Shown: positions 1 to 10,943, counted from the stretch's first letter. The stretch is 64,000 bases of DNA from Rehmannia glutinosa (GCA_016081115.2 JABTTQ020002200.1:50454-114453), one strand, 5' to 3'. Program-made: numbers and translations. The notes: generated by a model not told the origin, from the letters alone.

Positions 1-1523
1 GCTATAGGCCTAAGATCCGTAATAAGCTCCGGGTTATTCTTCTTCGGGATCAAAATCAGATTAGTATCATTAAAACCTATCGGGAAAGAGCAAGAATTTA
101 GAAAATGAGTACACGATGCTATAAGTTCCGGGCATGTGATATCCCAAGTTTTTTGAAAAAATGCCGGATTTAACCCATCGGGACCAGGCGATTTATCCGG
201 AAACATAGAAAAAATTGCCTCCTTAAACTCCAATTCCGTAAACGATTCAAGGAGCATCCCATTATGCTCGTCACTGACTTTCGAACTTACACAATCAAGC
301 ACTGGCCCAAAATCACTGTCAGAAGAGGTGAATATGTTCACATAATAATCAATAATATGACTACCAAGCCCATTATCCCAAGTGAACCAAACACCATCCG
401 AATTGCGTAGTTTATCAATCGAGTTCTGTCTCTTGCGGGATGATGCCACCGTGTGAAAATACTTAGTATTTGCATCACCACCTTGAAGCCAATATAATTT
501 AGCCCGTTGCTTCCAAAAATCTTCTTGTTGGGCCAACAATTTGTTGTATGTTAATTGAGCTTTTTTAAACTCCGCCATAGAAAATGCATCTCGCTGCCCT
601 CGAAACCGTTTCATAGTATCTCGAGCTTCCTTAATTCTATTATTGAACGAATTGCGTAGCAATTCTCCCCACTTAAACAACTCTGCGCCACAAGATTCAA
701 TTTTATTCGGCAAGCTCCCAGCCAATCCTCTATTCCACCCCGTTGCCACAATATCACGGCAATCTTTTTCCCTTAACCAAGCGTTCTCAAATCGGAATCG
801 TCTAACTCTCTTAATGCGATAACGTAGGCCAATGTCCACATATATGGGTGAGTGATCCGACATTGAAGCTTCCAAATTCGACACTTTATAATTTGGAAAT
901 AAAGAGCACAAACTCTACGTCGCGAGGCATCGGTCTAATCTTTCCTCCACCCAATTCAGGGTACCCCGACCTCTTTCCCACGTAAATGGATATCCGAACA
1001 TCCCCAAATCAACTAATCCGCAATCATCAACTGAAGAACGAAAGCCTGCAATAAGTCTTTCCGGATGCGCTGCACCTCCCTTTTTTTCTGATAACGAGAG
1101 TAAATCATTGAAGTCCCCCAAACAGCAACAAGGTAGACTAGAACGGACCGATAGGTTTCGTAAAAAATCCCACGACTGATTCCTTCTATGCCTTTCCGGA
1201 AATCCATAGAAACCAGTTAATCTATATGTGTCAGTATTGTCCAAATGCACAGCTACATCGATATGATTTGATGAATAGCTTAACAATTGGGCCATATCTT
1301 TTTTCCTCCAAAATAGAGCTAGCCCACCTCCATGACCCATACTACTAACAGCTAACAATCCTTCAAACCCCAATCTGACTCTAAGTGGTTCCAACTTTTC
1401 TTTATGGATCATAGTTTCAATAAGAAAAATAAACGAAGGCTTTTTCGATTGGACCAAGTCCAATAAAACTTGAACTGTCCGTGGGTTGCCAAGCCCACGG
1501 CAGTTCCAACAAATGGTACTCAT
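1..1523 (-). pseudogene. LINE ORF2: endonuclease plus start of reverse transcriptase (partial)
   Basis: The polyprotein would nick target DNA and reverse-transcribe the LINE RNA at the nick. The start MSTICWNCRGLGN is the usual beginning of plant LINE endonucleases. GDFND (about residue 135) and SDHSPIYVD (about residue 225) are endonuclease active-site motifs. Further on come LQGGDANTKYFH and PDKSPGPDG, which lead into the RT domain. A TAG codon at 915-917 interrupts the frame after LDRCLAT. Reading through it, the frame stays open to position 1, where ...LITDLRPIA is cut by the window edge. One nonsense mutation is therefore the only visible lesion in about 500 codons. Confidence 0.9.
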
Positions 1524-1677
1524 AATTCTGGGTGGGCCTGGAGACCAGAGCCCACCGTTTTTTTTGGTTCTTATTGCTAGCTTTCAACGAACCAGTCTGA
1601 GCTTCAACATCTGGTCCAATTGATGAATCCGGATTAATAAAAACCGTACCATGGACATTGACACAAGACATAGAGTT
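1524..1677 (-). other. LINE inter-ORF spacer
   Basis: This 154-bp stretch separates the ORF1 stop from the ORF2 ATG. I see no coding signal of its own in it. A short spacer here is normal for plant L1-type elements. Confidence 0.6.
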
Positions 1678-2760
1678 TTATTTGTCCTCAGTGCGACGTT
1701 GTTTGTTGTCCGAAACAACCACTTCCTTGCCTTTACCCACCTCTGCAATAGTAATACTTCTATTAAGAGAGTCAGATGACATTAAAGCCTTACCAAGAGT
1801 ACCTGTCGTATTCGCTTTGTCACAACTTCCTCCTGTAACTTCCCCACGATTCGCAAAACCTTCATCCGAAAAATAACCAAATCCCTGATTATATGGACCA
1901 TGAGAATAACTGTTATTATCAGGAAAATGACCGCTAACCTCATCCTGATTGCGACCAGAATTCTGTTGTGGGATAGTAGATCGCAGCCATTGGCCCCCAG
2001 TCTGACCTTGCTGCCTCCTCGAAGAAACACGCAGCCAAGCACCATACGCTCGATCTTCCGAAACATTAGGACTGTTGAAAAGTTTTGTACAAAACTTATC
2101 CGAATGGCCAATGAAACCACAGTAAAAACAGAACGTCGGGAGTTTCTCATACTTGAAATGAATCCAAACCCACTCCCCATCCATATTCTTAAGTTTCATT
2201 CTTCGCTTAAGAGGACTCCGAACATCAAAAGCAACCCGCAGACGCATATAGTTTTGCCAGACGCCCACAAAACTATGTTGATCGGCTCCAATATACAAAC
2301 CAATATAGTCTCCAATACATTTACCGACTTTCTCCGTCATAAATCCGAATGGCAGATCGAACACTTGAACCCATAGTTCTACATGAAATAAATGGACACG
2401 AGAAGGTTGTTCGCCCACCTGTATTCTCTTTGTGATCAGTAACAAATTGTCAAAAGTCCACGGACCATTCGATTGAACACGTGATACATCCAATTCATGA
2501 AAAAACTGGAATAGAAACAGATTCGGCCCTAAATCTTTAATAAACACTCCCTTAACTGGTTTCCATATAGATGCAAGAGTATTCTTCATGGCCGCAAAAT
2601 TTACTGGCCTGTCCGAGAGAAACCGCCCCACTAGGCACCATCAAAGATCTTGAGTCTGACCCTCAGGATCAATGTTATCGAGTAGTAAACCTCCCTCTTC
2701 CTCCTCCTCCAATTGCATGCGACCACACAATTCATCTATCGATAAGTTTGGATCCGACAT
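1678..2760 (-). pseudogene. LINE ORF1: DUF4283 / CCHC zinc-knuckle nucleic-acid-binding protein
   Basis: ORF1 proteins of plant L1 elements bind the element RNA. The natural start is the ATG at 2758-2760 (MSDPNLSIDELCGRMQL). About 39 codons later a TGA at 2641-2643 stops the frame directly before WCLVGRFLSDRPVNF. That tract is the hallmark start of the DUF4283 domain, and the base before it is usually a sense codon. The frame then stays open to 1678. A knuckle of the form CX2CX4HX4C (CFYCGFIGHSDKFC) lies at about residue 215 of the full reading. The C-terminal part is hydrophilic and low in complexity. The intact ORF would have about 360 codons. Confidence 0.85.
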
Positions 2761-2975
2761 TGAAAACAAACGTCACGAGAACATCAAGAGCATACAAAAA
2801 AAACAAGTCAAAACATCGAAAAACAGAGGAAATCGAACTTGTTAACAAGAACAAGATGCGGCAAACTTGTCAAAAGACAAGAGAGAAAACGGTTATCAAA
2901 GAGAGAAAAAGAACAATTCAAACTTTGTGGTTATATCGTATTACACGAATAGAAATTTTGAAATTAACTTAAAAA
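2761..2975 (-). other. Probable LINE 5' untranslated region
   Basis: Upstream of the ORF1 ATG the sequence keeps a balanced base composition until about 2975, where it turns strongly AT-rich. I take this as the LINE leader. The exact 5' end is uncertain because I saw no target-site duplication. Confidence 0.5.
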
Positions 2976-3719
2976 TAAACTATATAATCCTCTGGTACTT
3001 TAAGTTTTATAAATATAATAGTTTTATGAAAATAGGACAAAGTTTGTTATTTTAAAAATAAATTTGAATTAAAATTTAATAATCAATTTAATACATTATA
3101 TTTAGTTTATATAAATTTAATAATTATAAAAAATCTTCAAAATAATTTTTTTATTAAAATTTCTATTTTATTAGAAATTTGCTATAATTATTTGAAATAT
3201 TTATTAGATTTATTGTAAAAAAAAAGAAATATTTATTATATTTTTATGCAATATTACAATATATACAAACTTTAATATATATTAATATTTTATTTTAATT
3301 TTATCAACAAAAAGTAATCAAAATGCCAATTTGGATTCATCCTTTTTCTTTTTCCTAAAAATTTAACACATAAGCTGCCAACTCACTAGTTGTTTCTTCA
3401 AAATTAATATTTTAATAAAAATAAAAGACATGTCAGCTAACAAGTAAAATTTACTTGCTATAACAGGTCACAGGACCAAAAATCTAAATTTTCCCACATA
3501 AAGGACTAAACTCAAAATTGAAAAAAAAAATAGGACCAAATCTCCAAGTAGGTCTAGTTAGAGGACTAAAAAAATAATTTTGCCTTTTTTTTTAATTTAA
3601 TTAACTATAGAATGTTATGCAAATTTAAAATATCCAATGAAATATAAAATTTCAATTGTAAAATATATTTAAAACTTATATATATATATATATATTTAAC
3701 TAGAAAAAATTATATAAGT
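2976..3719. other. AT-rich noncoding DNA
   Basis: No gene is visible. The stretch contains poly(A)/poly(T) runs, a short (TA)n tract near 3679-3692, and around 3470-3560 repeated phrases of the type 'aggaccaaa' and 'aggactaaa', which resemble decayed MITE ends. No intact element can be delimited. Confidence 0.6.
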
Positions 3720-4043
3720 GTAAATAATTAAAGACCGGTTTTAGAACGGTGTCTAAAAATCTTGTTTCTAAATAATAAAAGACACCGGTATTAGAATAGT
3801 GTCAAAACAACTACTGTCAAATCTAAATAAATAGACACCGGTTCCAAAATCCAATGCCAAAACCGCCGTCGATTTGGAGATTGTTTTTACAATAGACACC
3901 TTTTCTGGGAAACCACTGTTTATTATCAAAAGACAACACTAATTAGACACCGATTTCTTTAATAACCTCTGTTATATGGGAAAAGACAACAGAAATAAAC
4001 CGCTGTCTTTGTAGTAGTGTCTATAACCAATTTTCTTGTAGTG
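3720..4043. mobile_element. CACTA-type (En/Spm) terminal fragment with subterminal repeats
   Basis: The stretch ends in TTTTCTTGTAGTG (4031-4043), the reverse complement of CACTACAAGAAAA, the terminus common to dicot CACTA elements. In the 320 bp before it, variants of AGACACCGGT recur five times (about 3731, 3780, 3833, 3893 and 3950), often facing an inverted copy such as ACGGTGTC. Transposase binds arrays of this kind next to CACTA ends. I did not find the opposite CACTAC end upstream, so the element is a relic or its other end is lost. Confidence 0.7.
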
Positions 4044-4059
4044 TCAAAAGATAACAGAT

Positions 4060-4900
4060 AACCCAAAATCAAGGGTTCTATCTACACTATATTTTAAATT
4101 TATTATCTTTTAAATTATTATATTATATTATACGTTTCAAACAAAATGCAGAAAACAAGTATCTTCAGAAAAAAAATTTTATTGTATTCTATAAGATATA
4201 TTATTATTTTTTAGGAACTTAAAAGATAACAAATTTTAAAACAAAAAATCTATATTTTTATTGGATTCTAAAGATATATTACTCTTTTTTAGGAATTTTT
4301 ATACGTTTTTTATCCTTGGAAATTCTTTCTATTGAACTTAAAAGATAACAAATTTAAAAGATAACAAATGAACTAAAAATCAAGTATTGTATATATCTAA
4401 ACTATATTTTTAAATTTTTTATTTTTTAATTTATTACATCCTTTAAATTTTTTAAAGTCAAGGATTCTAAACTATATTTTTAAATTTTTTATTTTTTAAT
4501 TTATTATATCCTTTAAATTTGTTAAAGTTAAGGATTCTATCTATGGTATCTTTTAATTATTATGTTTTAAATTAGTATATTATATTATACGCTATAAATA
4601 AAATAAAGAAAACAAGCATTTAAAAAAAAAGAAATTTGATTCTAAAAGATATTTTACTATTTTTTTAGGAATGTTTCTACGATTTTAATGCTTGGAAAAT
4701 TCTTCTATTGAACATAAAAGATGACAATTTTAAGAGATAAAAAATAACCCCAAAATCATGAATTTTATCTACACTATATTTTAAATTTGTTATCATTTAA
4801 TTTGTTACATTTTAAATTTTACTTTTTAGTTATTATATTATTATATTATACGTATAAAATAAATTGCAGAAAAGATGAACAAACATCCCATAACAAACAA
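4060..4900. repeat. Degenerate AT-rich tandem repeats
   Basis: Two adjacent units of about 72 bp (about 4390-4530) share the order ctaaactat, ttttaaattttttattttttaa, atcctttaaattt, aaagt, aaggatt. Around them a longer diverged unit recurs three times (from about 4067, 4520 and 4740). Each holds 'tctatctacactat', 'attatattatacg', 'aaataaa' or 'aaaatgcag', and 'ttctattgaac' with 'aaaagataac' phrases. No ORF is supported here. Confidence 0.6.
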
Positions 4901-5293
4901 TATAATTTACAAAGAAGATTTTCAGAATTTGAAATGAACTATTTGTATGATATTTTTCTAAATTTAGAATTTATTTTTCAATATTTTTAATTAGTATTTT
5001 GGGTCTCTTATAACTATTTTAAACAGATTTGTGACATTAAAATTTTATCTTTCGATAAATATATATATATATATATGTATCTATCGTATAAATTGTTATT
5101 CCAGTATATTATATAATAGATCATCATCAAATCATCATTTTATATTATTCAACAAATGCATGTATGCTTACATAATTAAGGACTGAACGTCCCAAATGCT
5201 TATTTTTAATTATTACATAGTTTTATTTTCTTGGTACGTAACAAATCAAAATGCAATATTTGACTCATATGTTGCCTTCTAGTAACTGTTTCA
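4901..5293. other. AT-rich noncoding DNA, 3' flank of the germin-like gene
   Basis: No gene is seen. The stretch holds a short (AT)n tract near 5060-5075 and would carry the 3' UTR and poly(A) site of the minus-strand germin-like gene. I cannot pick a specific poly(A) signal among the many AT-rich candidates. Confidence 0.5.
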
Positions 5294-5844
5294 CTAAAAC
5301 TGCCCTTGAAGATATTTGACCACATTCACATCAACCTGGAAAGCTCTTGTAAGAACATCAGTAGAAATGGGAGGGTCTGAACCGAAAACCGCATTGGCAA
5401 TTGTAATAACTCCTGGATTTTGGCTGCTCAGACCAGCAAACGCCACAACATTCGTCTTTCCGACGTTTAGTTGGAAGTGAATGAGACCTTCTGGGAATAC
5501 GAAGACGTCGCCTGGATATAACGTTTTCGTAAAGAGCTTGTTGTTTGTGTTTGGGTTGGCGGGATTGGAGGTGACAAAGCCAACATAGAGAGTGCCTTGC
5601 ACGACAACAAGAACCTCAGTTGCGCGGGGGTGTGTGTGGGGCGGGTTGAGCCCGTTTGGTGCGAAATCGACACGAACCAAAGAAATGCCGAGAGTGTTGA
5701 GTCCTGGTAGCTGGTTGACAGTCACAGGGGTGACTCTTGATCCAAGTCGATTTGATGTGTTTCCAGGCCTGTTTAGGCCGGAAAAGAAGAAATCGTCTGC
5801 TGTCACCATTTTTGGATCCTTGCAAATCTTTCCATTCACAAAAA
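5294..5844 (-). pseudogene. Germin-like protein exon 2 (cupin domain, intact frame)
   Basis: Exon 2 has an open frame from the acceptor to the TAG at 5294-5296. It begins VFVNGKICKDPKMVTADDFFFSGL, written here only as the recognisable tract VFVNGKICKDP followed by MVTADDFFFSGL. Germin box 1 is HTHPRATEVLVVVQG, giving two His and one Glu metal ligands. Germin box 2 is PGDVFVFPEGLIHFQ, with the third His. The end KYLQGQF is ordinary for the family. All four metal ligands are present, as is the second of the two conserved cysteines (in KICKDP). Its partner cysteine lies in the damaged exon 1. About 184 codons, the normal size for this exon. Confidence 0.93.
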
Positions 5845-6224
5845 CTGCGCATGCATGAATAAAACTTGTAAGGAGAATAATAGAAAATCAATTATTAATG
5901 CAGGATAAACAGTAATCCAAATTGAGTTTCTTGAAAGCATGAATATGTCAAGGTGGGAACTTAAGATTTCATATGAATGATTAAGGATTTCAACAAGAAA
6001 ATGTTAACTTGAGCAGTCTTGTAGAGCTTATTAATTAAAGTTAGAGTGTGGTTATCAAAGTTTTCTCTATCATTTTCGGATTGGCTTTTAGAGCCGAAAG
6101 TTTGTTTGAGAACAGGGTATTTGAAATTTTGAAAGATAACTCAAGTTTTTTTGTAATTAGGCTAAATATATGACATGGGTATATTGTATTCATTCCCTGG
6201 AAAGAAAATGGAAAGTGAAATTAC
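5845..6224 (-). other. Germin-like gene intron
   Basis: On the minus strand the donor is CAGCTG|GTAATT (GT at 6224-6223) and the acceptor is GCGCAG|TTTTTGTG (AG at 5846-5845). The 380-bp intron sits at the conserved phase-1 position of two-exon germin-like genes, just before the VFVNGK codons. Near 6150-6180 a short 'tttttttgtaattaggctaaat' phrase resembles the arm of the MITE at 11490-11766 and may be a relic of one. Confidence 0.85.
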
Positions 6225-6291
6225 CAGCTGCATTGGCGTCATCAACAAATGACACAAAAGTCTGGAGAGGGCTTGGATCGAGATGCATAAG
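6225..6291 (-). pseudogene. Germin-like exon 1, 3' part (plus TSD copy)
   Basis: This is the downstream piece of exon 1. In one frame it reads HLDPSPLQTFVSFVDDANAA, recognisable as the family tract (A)SDPSPLQDFCV...DDA.AA before the intron. The upstream piece enters it in a different frame (YASRSKPSPDFCVIC then TGA). An extra base near 'gcatctcgatcc' and further small indels explain this. Bases 6287-6291 (ATAAG) are the left copy of the target-site duplication. Confidence 0.8.
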
Positions 6292-6523
6292 TGTTGGAAT
6301 ATTTTGGTTCTTCTTGTTATTTCTTAGTTTACGCTTTTAAGAGTTGTTAGTTCTTTTTGTTACGTTTTTTCACTCACGTCACTTGCGCACTGCACACATG
6401 TCTATAAATAGGGGTTAATCAACATTTTGTAATTTGAGACCTTTTGAATAATACAGTACATTTTCTCCTCTCATGCTTTCTTCATGTTCTAAGCTCCAGA
6501 TATGAATATTTTTGGTTTCTACA
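6292..6523 (+). repeat. 5' LTR of the young copia
   Basis: It is 232 bp, TGTTGGAAT...TTTCTACA. A TATA box (CTATAAATAG) lies near 6401-6410. Base 6422 is A where the 3' LTR has G, the single difference between the two LTRs. Confidence 0.96.
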
Positions 6524-6537
6524 TGGTATCCAGAGCA
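6524..6537 (+). promoter_or_regulatory. Primer binding site (initiator tRNA-Met)
   Basis: TGGTATCCAGAGCA directly follows the LTR. It matches the usual TGGTATCAGAGC complement of plant initiator tRNA-Met apart from one inserted C. Confidence 0.85.
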
Positions 6538-6567
6538 AAGGTTCTTCTTCGAGCTTAGGGTTCAGTA

Positions 6568-7737
6568 ATGGCAAATAAACAACGCAACGTGTTGCAGTTC
6601 AACAATACGACAGCTGATGAAGATGATAATCCATTACGCCTCTACAGTTCCGATCATCCAGGCCTCTCGTTGGTTACTAATCCTCTTACAGGTAACAACT
6701 ACCTTTCCTGGAAGCGATCTATGTTGATAGCACTAGGAGCTAAGACTAAAATTGGTTTTATCGACGGATCAATTGAAATTCCCAAAGATGATTCCCCGAA
6801 ATATGTTCAGTGGAAAAAGGTGGATTGTATGGTTGTATCGTGGATTTTGAACTCTATTGCTAAGGAGATTGTCGATACCTTTATATATTCGAATTCTGCT
6901 AGAGAATTATGGGAAGATATAGCCCAACGCTATGGAGAAAGTAACGGACCTATGATTTACCAATTACAACGTGAAATTGCCAGTATAACTCAGGGAACTC
7001 TGACTGTGGGTGATTATTTCGGTAAATTGAAACGGTTGTGGGATGAATTAGCAAGTGTCTTACCTTTACTTCAGTGTGACTGTGAGATTGGAAGGAAGTA
7101 TGTTGACAGGGAGATGAATTTTAAATTGATGCAATTCCTTATGGGATTAAATGAAAGTTATGACAATGTTAGGAACCAGTTGCTATTGATGGATCCATTG
7201 CCTAACATAAATAAGGCATATTCAATGATTCTGAGAGTGGAAAAGCAGCGTAGTGTGCATGCGGTCTACCCTGATGTGGCTGACAATGTTGCTATGAGTA
7301 CTCGAATATTCAGCCATGGCAGGGGACAGGCAGGACAGACAGGGAGAGGGGGATTTTCCAACAGCAATTGGTCTGGAGGTAGAGGACGGGGACATGTTAG
7401 GCTAACTAAGGAAGAGAAAGCTAAGCTTACTTGTCATCACTGCGGAGGCACGGGACATGAAATGAAGGCTTGTTTCAAACTTCATGGTTATCCGGATTGG
7501 TACAAACAATTGAGGGAGCAACGGGGTAATTTGACATCTAATTCGGTTGGGATCAGTGAACAAGTAACACAGGAGAATGTGTCGAAGAATACTCCACAGC
7601 TTGATATTACTGCGTTGGTACAGCAGGAGGTTGCCAAACTTCTTAACAACAGAACAACACAAAAGGGAAATGATGCGATAATCGTCCAACTTTGCTCATT
7701 TCACGGACTTTCTTCGACTTTGCGGGTATATCTGTGA
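6568..7737 (+). pseudogene. Copia gag (young element)
   Basis: Gag packages the element RNA in cytoplasmic virus-like particles. The ATG at 6568 follows the primer site by about 30 bp. Residues 40-150 hold the copia gag domain (GNNYLSWKRSMLIALGAK, then LWEDIAQRYGESNGP). Residues 245-275 are Gly/Arg-rich, and the knuckle CHHCGGTGHEMKAC (CX2CX4HX4C) starts near residue 290. In an intact copia element the frame would run on into protease. Here it shifts near 7690 and ends 15-20 codons later in unrelated residues. Confidence 0.92.
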
Positions 7738-8078
7738 TTGATGATAACTTCTGTGCATTTACAACTCTTGAGCACTTGGATGGGAGTTCTTGGTTGTTAG
7801 ATACAGGTGCCAGTCGGCACATGTGTGCTTCTTCAAACCTCATGACAAACCTCTCTCCTATTACTTCTCCATCCTCTATTTTTCTACCAGATGGAACAAA
7901 TAAAATGGTTTCCCACTCTGGTGATGTGCATCTATTGCCTGATTTATTGCTCAAAAATGTCTTGTTTGTTCCTTGTTTCAAATACAATCTCATTTCCATA
8001 GCTCGATTAACACAAGAATCTAATCTAAATCGTATTTTTTCTCGCTACTCATTGTGTCTTACAGGACCTGCGGACTAA
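7692..8078 (+). pseudogene. Copia aspartic protease segment (young element)
   Basis: The protease cleaves the Gag-Pol polyprotein. The active site is visible as WLLDTGASRHMCAS. Later residues (FLPDGTNKMVSHSGDVHL, then LLKNVLFVPCFKYNLISI) follow the usual copia protease pattern. The frame differs from gag before it, and differs again from integrase after it near 8025-8070. Confidence 0.9.
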
Positions 8079-9430
8079 AGAGGTCAAGGCTGTGGGAAAA
8101 ATGTTTGGAAGGCTTTACATTCTTCAATCTTCACCTGCTCAATCTTCATTCATTCGCAGCAACAGTGCTCATTCATATTTTTCTTGTAATAATTCCTTTG
8201 AAATTTGGCATAATAAACTTGGCCATGCTTCTTTACCCGTTCTTAAGCAACTCGATTTCTTGAAACCTTTATGCACAGAGAAAGCTGTTAAAGTTGTTGA
8301 AACTTGTGATGTTTGCTATAAATCAAAGCTACATCGAAAACCTTTTCCTCATAGTGATATTAAAACTTCTTGTTGTTTTGAACATATACATATGGATGTG
8401 TGGGGACCGTACAATCATTTCTCTTTAACTGGGACACCTTTCTTCTTAACTTTAGTTGATGATTACAGTCGCGCTACTTGGGTTTATCTCTTGGCTCACA
8501 AAAGCCAAGTTTCACACATTCTTAAACAATTCATTTTGATGGTTCAAACACAGTTTCAGCTTCCTATAAAATCCTTTCGGTCCGATAATGGGACAGAATT
8601 TACTGGGCAAGAATGCCAATCATTGTTCCAGTCCCATGGGATTCTTCATCAACGCACTTGCACCTACACTCCCCAACAAAACGGGGTCGTTGAACGCAAA
8701 CACCGCCACTTACTCAATATCGCCCGAGCCTTAATGTTTCAGTCCAATCTTCCCTCGAAATTCTGGCCTTTCTCCGTCCTCACTGCAACATACATCATAA
8801 ACCGTTTGCCCACTGCTCTTCTTAATTGGCAGACCCCTTATGCCATTCTTTATGGTACTCAACCAGATTATGGGAGAGTTAGGCCTTTTGGATGTTTAGC
8901 TTATGCCACAAACACTTTTCCCCAGAAAGATAAATTCACCCCCGCGCACATAAATGTATTTTTCTCGGATATGTAACTGGCCAGAAAGGATACAAATTAT
9001 TTGATATAGACTCTCAGAAACTGATCGTTTCTCGAGATGTTACTTTTGTGGAAACAAACTTTCCTTACCTATCGCTCCCTGATTCCAACCCTTCCATTCC
9101 TTTACCTGGTTTACCACCCACAGATAATGCCACCATCAATCCCTTATCTCATTCCCAGGCTTCTTCCACTCCTATTCTTTCTGACTCCGTTCCTTTACGT
9201 CGCAGTTCTAGGCATCCTACTCCTCCAGCTTGGTTATCTGACTATGTGACCCATTGTGTTGATGTTTCTAGCCCCACAACTACGACCTCTACTGCCCGTG
9301 GTCCTCCCGCAGGTACTCTTTCTCTCCCACTCACTTTTCCTTTTCATATTTCTCCCTCTTTCTTACCGCTACATATGCTGCTTTTCTGGCTAATGTTTCT
9401 ACCATCCAAGAACCTCGCACATTTGCTCAG
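8079..9430 (+). pseudogene. Copia integrase (young element)
   Basis: Integrase inserts the cDNA copy. The GAG-pre-integrase part reads WHNKLGHASLPVL and CDVCYKSK, which are the His and Cys pairs of the zinc domain. The core follows with HMDVWGPY (first Asp), FRSDNGTEFTG (second Asp) and YTPQQNGVVERKHRHL (Glu), the complete D,D,E triad. The frame is open from 8092 to 8976 and breaks near 8950 at KFTPAH. It then continues as the C-terminal copia tract CIFLGY...GYKLFD...SRDVTFVE and a Pro/Ser-rich linker. Confidence 0.92.
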
Positions 9431-10943
9431 GCTCGTCAATTCCCAGAATGGACCAAGGCCATGGAACAAGAGTTGAGTGCTTTGGAGAAAAATAATACCT
9501 GGAAATTGGTTCCTCTACCTCCGGGTAAGAAAGCGATTGGTTGCAAATGGGTTTTCAAGGTCAAACTTAACCCCGATGGTACTGTGGAGCGTTATAAAGC
9601 TCGTTTGGTGGTGGGGTTATCATCAAGTGTTGGGGGTGGATTATCTTGATAGTTTCTCTCCGGTTGCTAAATTGGTTACCGTCCGGGTTGTTATTGCTCT
9701 TGCCACAGCGAAGGGTTGGCCTTTGTATCAATTGGACATCAATAACGCGTTTCTCCATGGATTTTTGGATGAGGATATATATATGTATCCCCCTGAGGGT
9801 TATCTTCGAGCTCAGCCGGGGGAAGTTTGTCATTTACAACGTAGTCTTTACGGGTTGAAACAGGCTTCGCGTCAGTGGAATACCGAATTCTGTTCTAAAC
9901 TTCTTCAGTTTGGTTTTTGCCAATCCGCTCATGACCATTGTTTGTTTGTTAAATCTACTCCTAAGGGTCTGTTGGTTTTGTTGGTTTACGTCGATGACGT
10001 GCTTATTACGGGGCCTGATGCTCAGCTTGTGGCTGATTTAAAGCATTATTTGGACGATCTATTTACTATCAAAGACCTGGGATTTGCCCATTATTTTTTG
10101 GGTTTGGAGATAGCTCGCAATCCGGATGGCACTTTTCTCAATCAACGCAAGTATATCCTTGATATTCTCACAGACACTGGTATGCTCCATTGTAAACCCG
10201 CTGCTACACCGTTTCCTACTGGCCTTAAACTCATCGGGGAAAGTGGTTCCCCTCTTGCTGACTCGGAACGCTATCGACGTCTTGTTGGGCGTCTTCTTTA
10301 CTTGAATTTGACACGCCCCGATATTACCTACTCGGTTCAACAGTTGAGTCAATTCGTTAATGCTCCTTTCACTTCCCACTGGGATGCTGCGGTTCATCTC
10401 CTTCGTTATCTCAAGGGGACGCCATCATTGGGCCTATATTTCCCTGCTTCCTGTGACTTAACTCTTGAAGCGTTTAGTGATGCCGATTGGGCTTCTTGCT
10501 CCGATTCTCGTCGTTCCTTGACTGGTTACTGCATTTTCTTGGGTCATTCTCTGGTTTCCTGGAAGTCCAAGAAGCAAACTACTGTCTCCCGTTCCTCCGC
10601 CGAAGCGGAGTACCGTGCTTTGGGCTCTACGGTGTGTGAGCTCCGCTGGCTTAGCTATATCTGCCGTGATCTCTCTATTCCCATTTCTGCTCCTATTTCC
10701 TTATGGTGTGACAATCATGCGGCAATTCATATTACGAAGAACCCCGTCTTCCATGAGCGTACGAAACACTTGGAGATCGATTGTCATGTTGTTCGTGATT
10801 CTTACAAAGCAGGCTTCATTTCTTTGTGTCCCATATCTTCCCGGTTGCAGCTCGCTGATCTCTTCACTAAGGCTTTGGGACACAAACCTTTTACCGTTCT
10901 CATTTCCAAGTTGGGACTGGTGGATCTACACCGTCCCACTTGA
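9431..10943 (+). pseudogene. Copia reverse transcriptase and RNase H (young element)
   Basis: This part copies the RNA to DNA and removes the RNA strand. It begins EWTKAMEQELSALEKNNTW and GCKWVFKVK. A small deletion near 9608 at KARLV shifts the frame. From there it stays open to 10943: FSPVAKLVTVRVV, LDINNAFLHG, SLYGLKQASRQWN and the catalytic YVDD at 9987-9998. RNase H follows with SDADWASC, SSAEAEYRAL and LWCDNHAAIHI, and the end ADLFTKALGH is typical. Apart from the one shift this is the best-kept part of the element. Confidence 0.93.

Larger units (their letters stand above)
1..2975 (-). mobile_element. L1-type LINE (non-LTR retrotransposon), 5' part, continues left of window
   Basis: On the minus strand a 5' leader, ORF1 and ORF2 follow one another, as in plant L1-type LINEs. 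ORF1 has a DUF4283-like domain and a CCHC knuckle. ORF2 has an apurinic-type endonuclease followed by the start of a reverse transcriptase. The window edge cuts ORF2 inside the RT, so the RNase H and poly(A) end lie outside. The 5' boundary near 2975 is set only by the change to AT-rich noncoding DNA, and I could not identify a target-site duplication. Each ORF shows a single visible nonsense codon, so the copy looks fairly young. Confidence 0.9.

Noticed and set aside
3673..3700. (TA)n run as a possible MITE target or origin signal
   Set aside because: A simple microsatellite in AT-rich DNA. Nothing ties it to a function.
5592..5858. Plus-strand open frame of 88 codons over the germin exon
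   Set aside because: It lies opposite the intact cupin exon and has no family wording. It is a shadow of exon 2.
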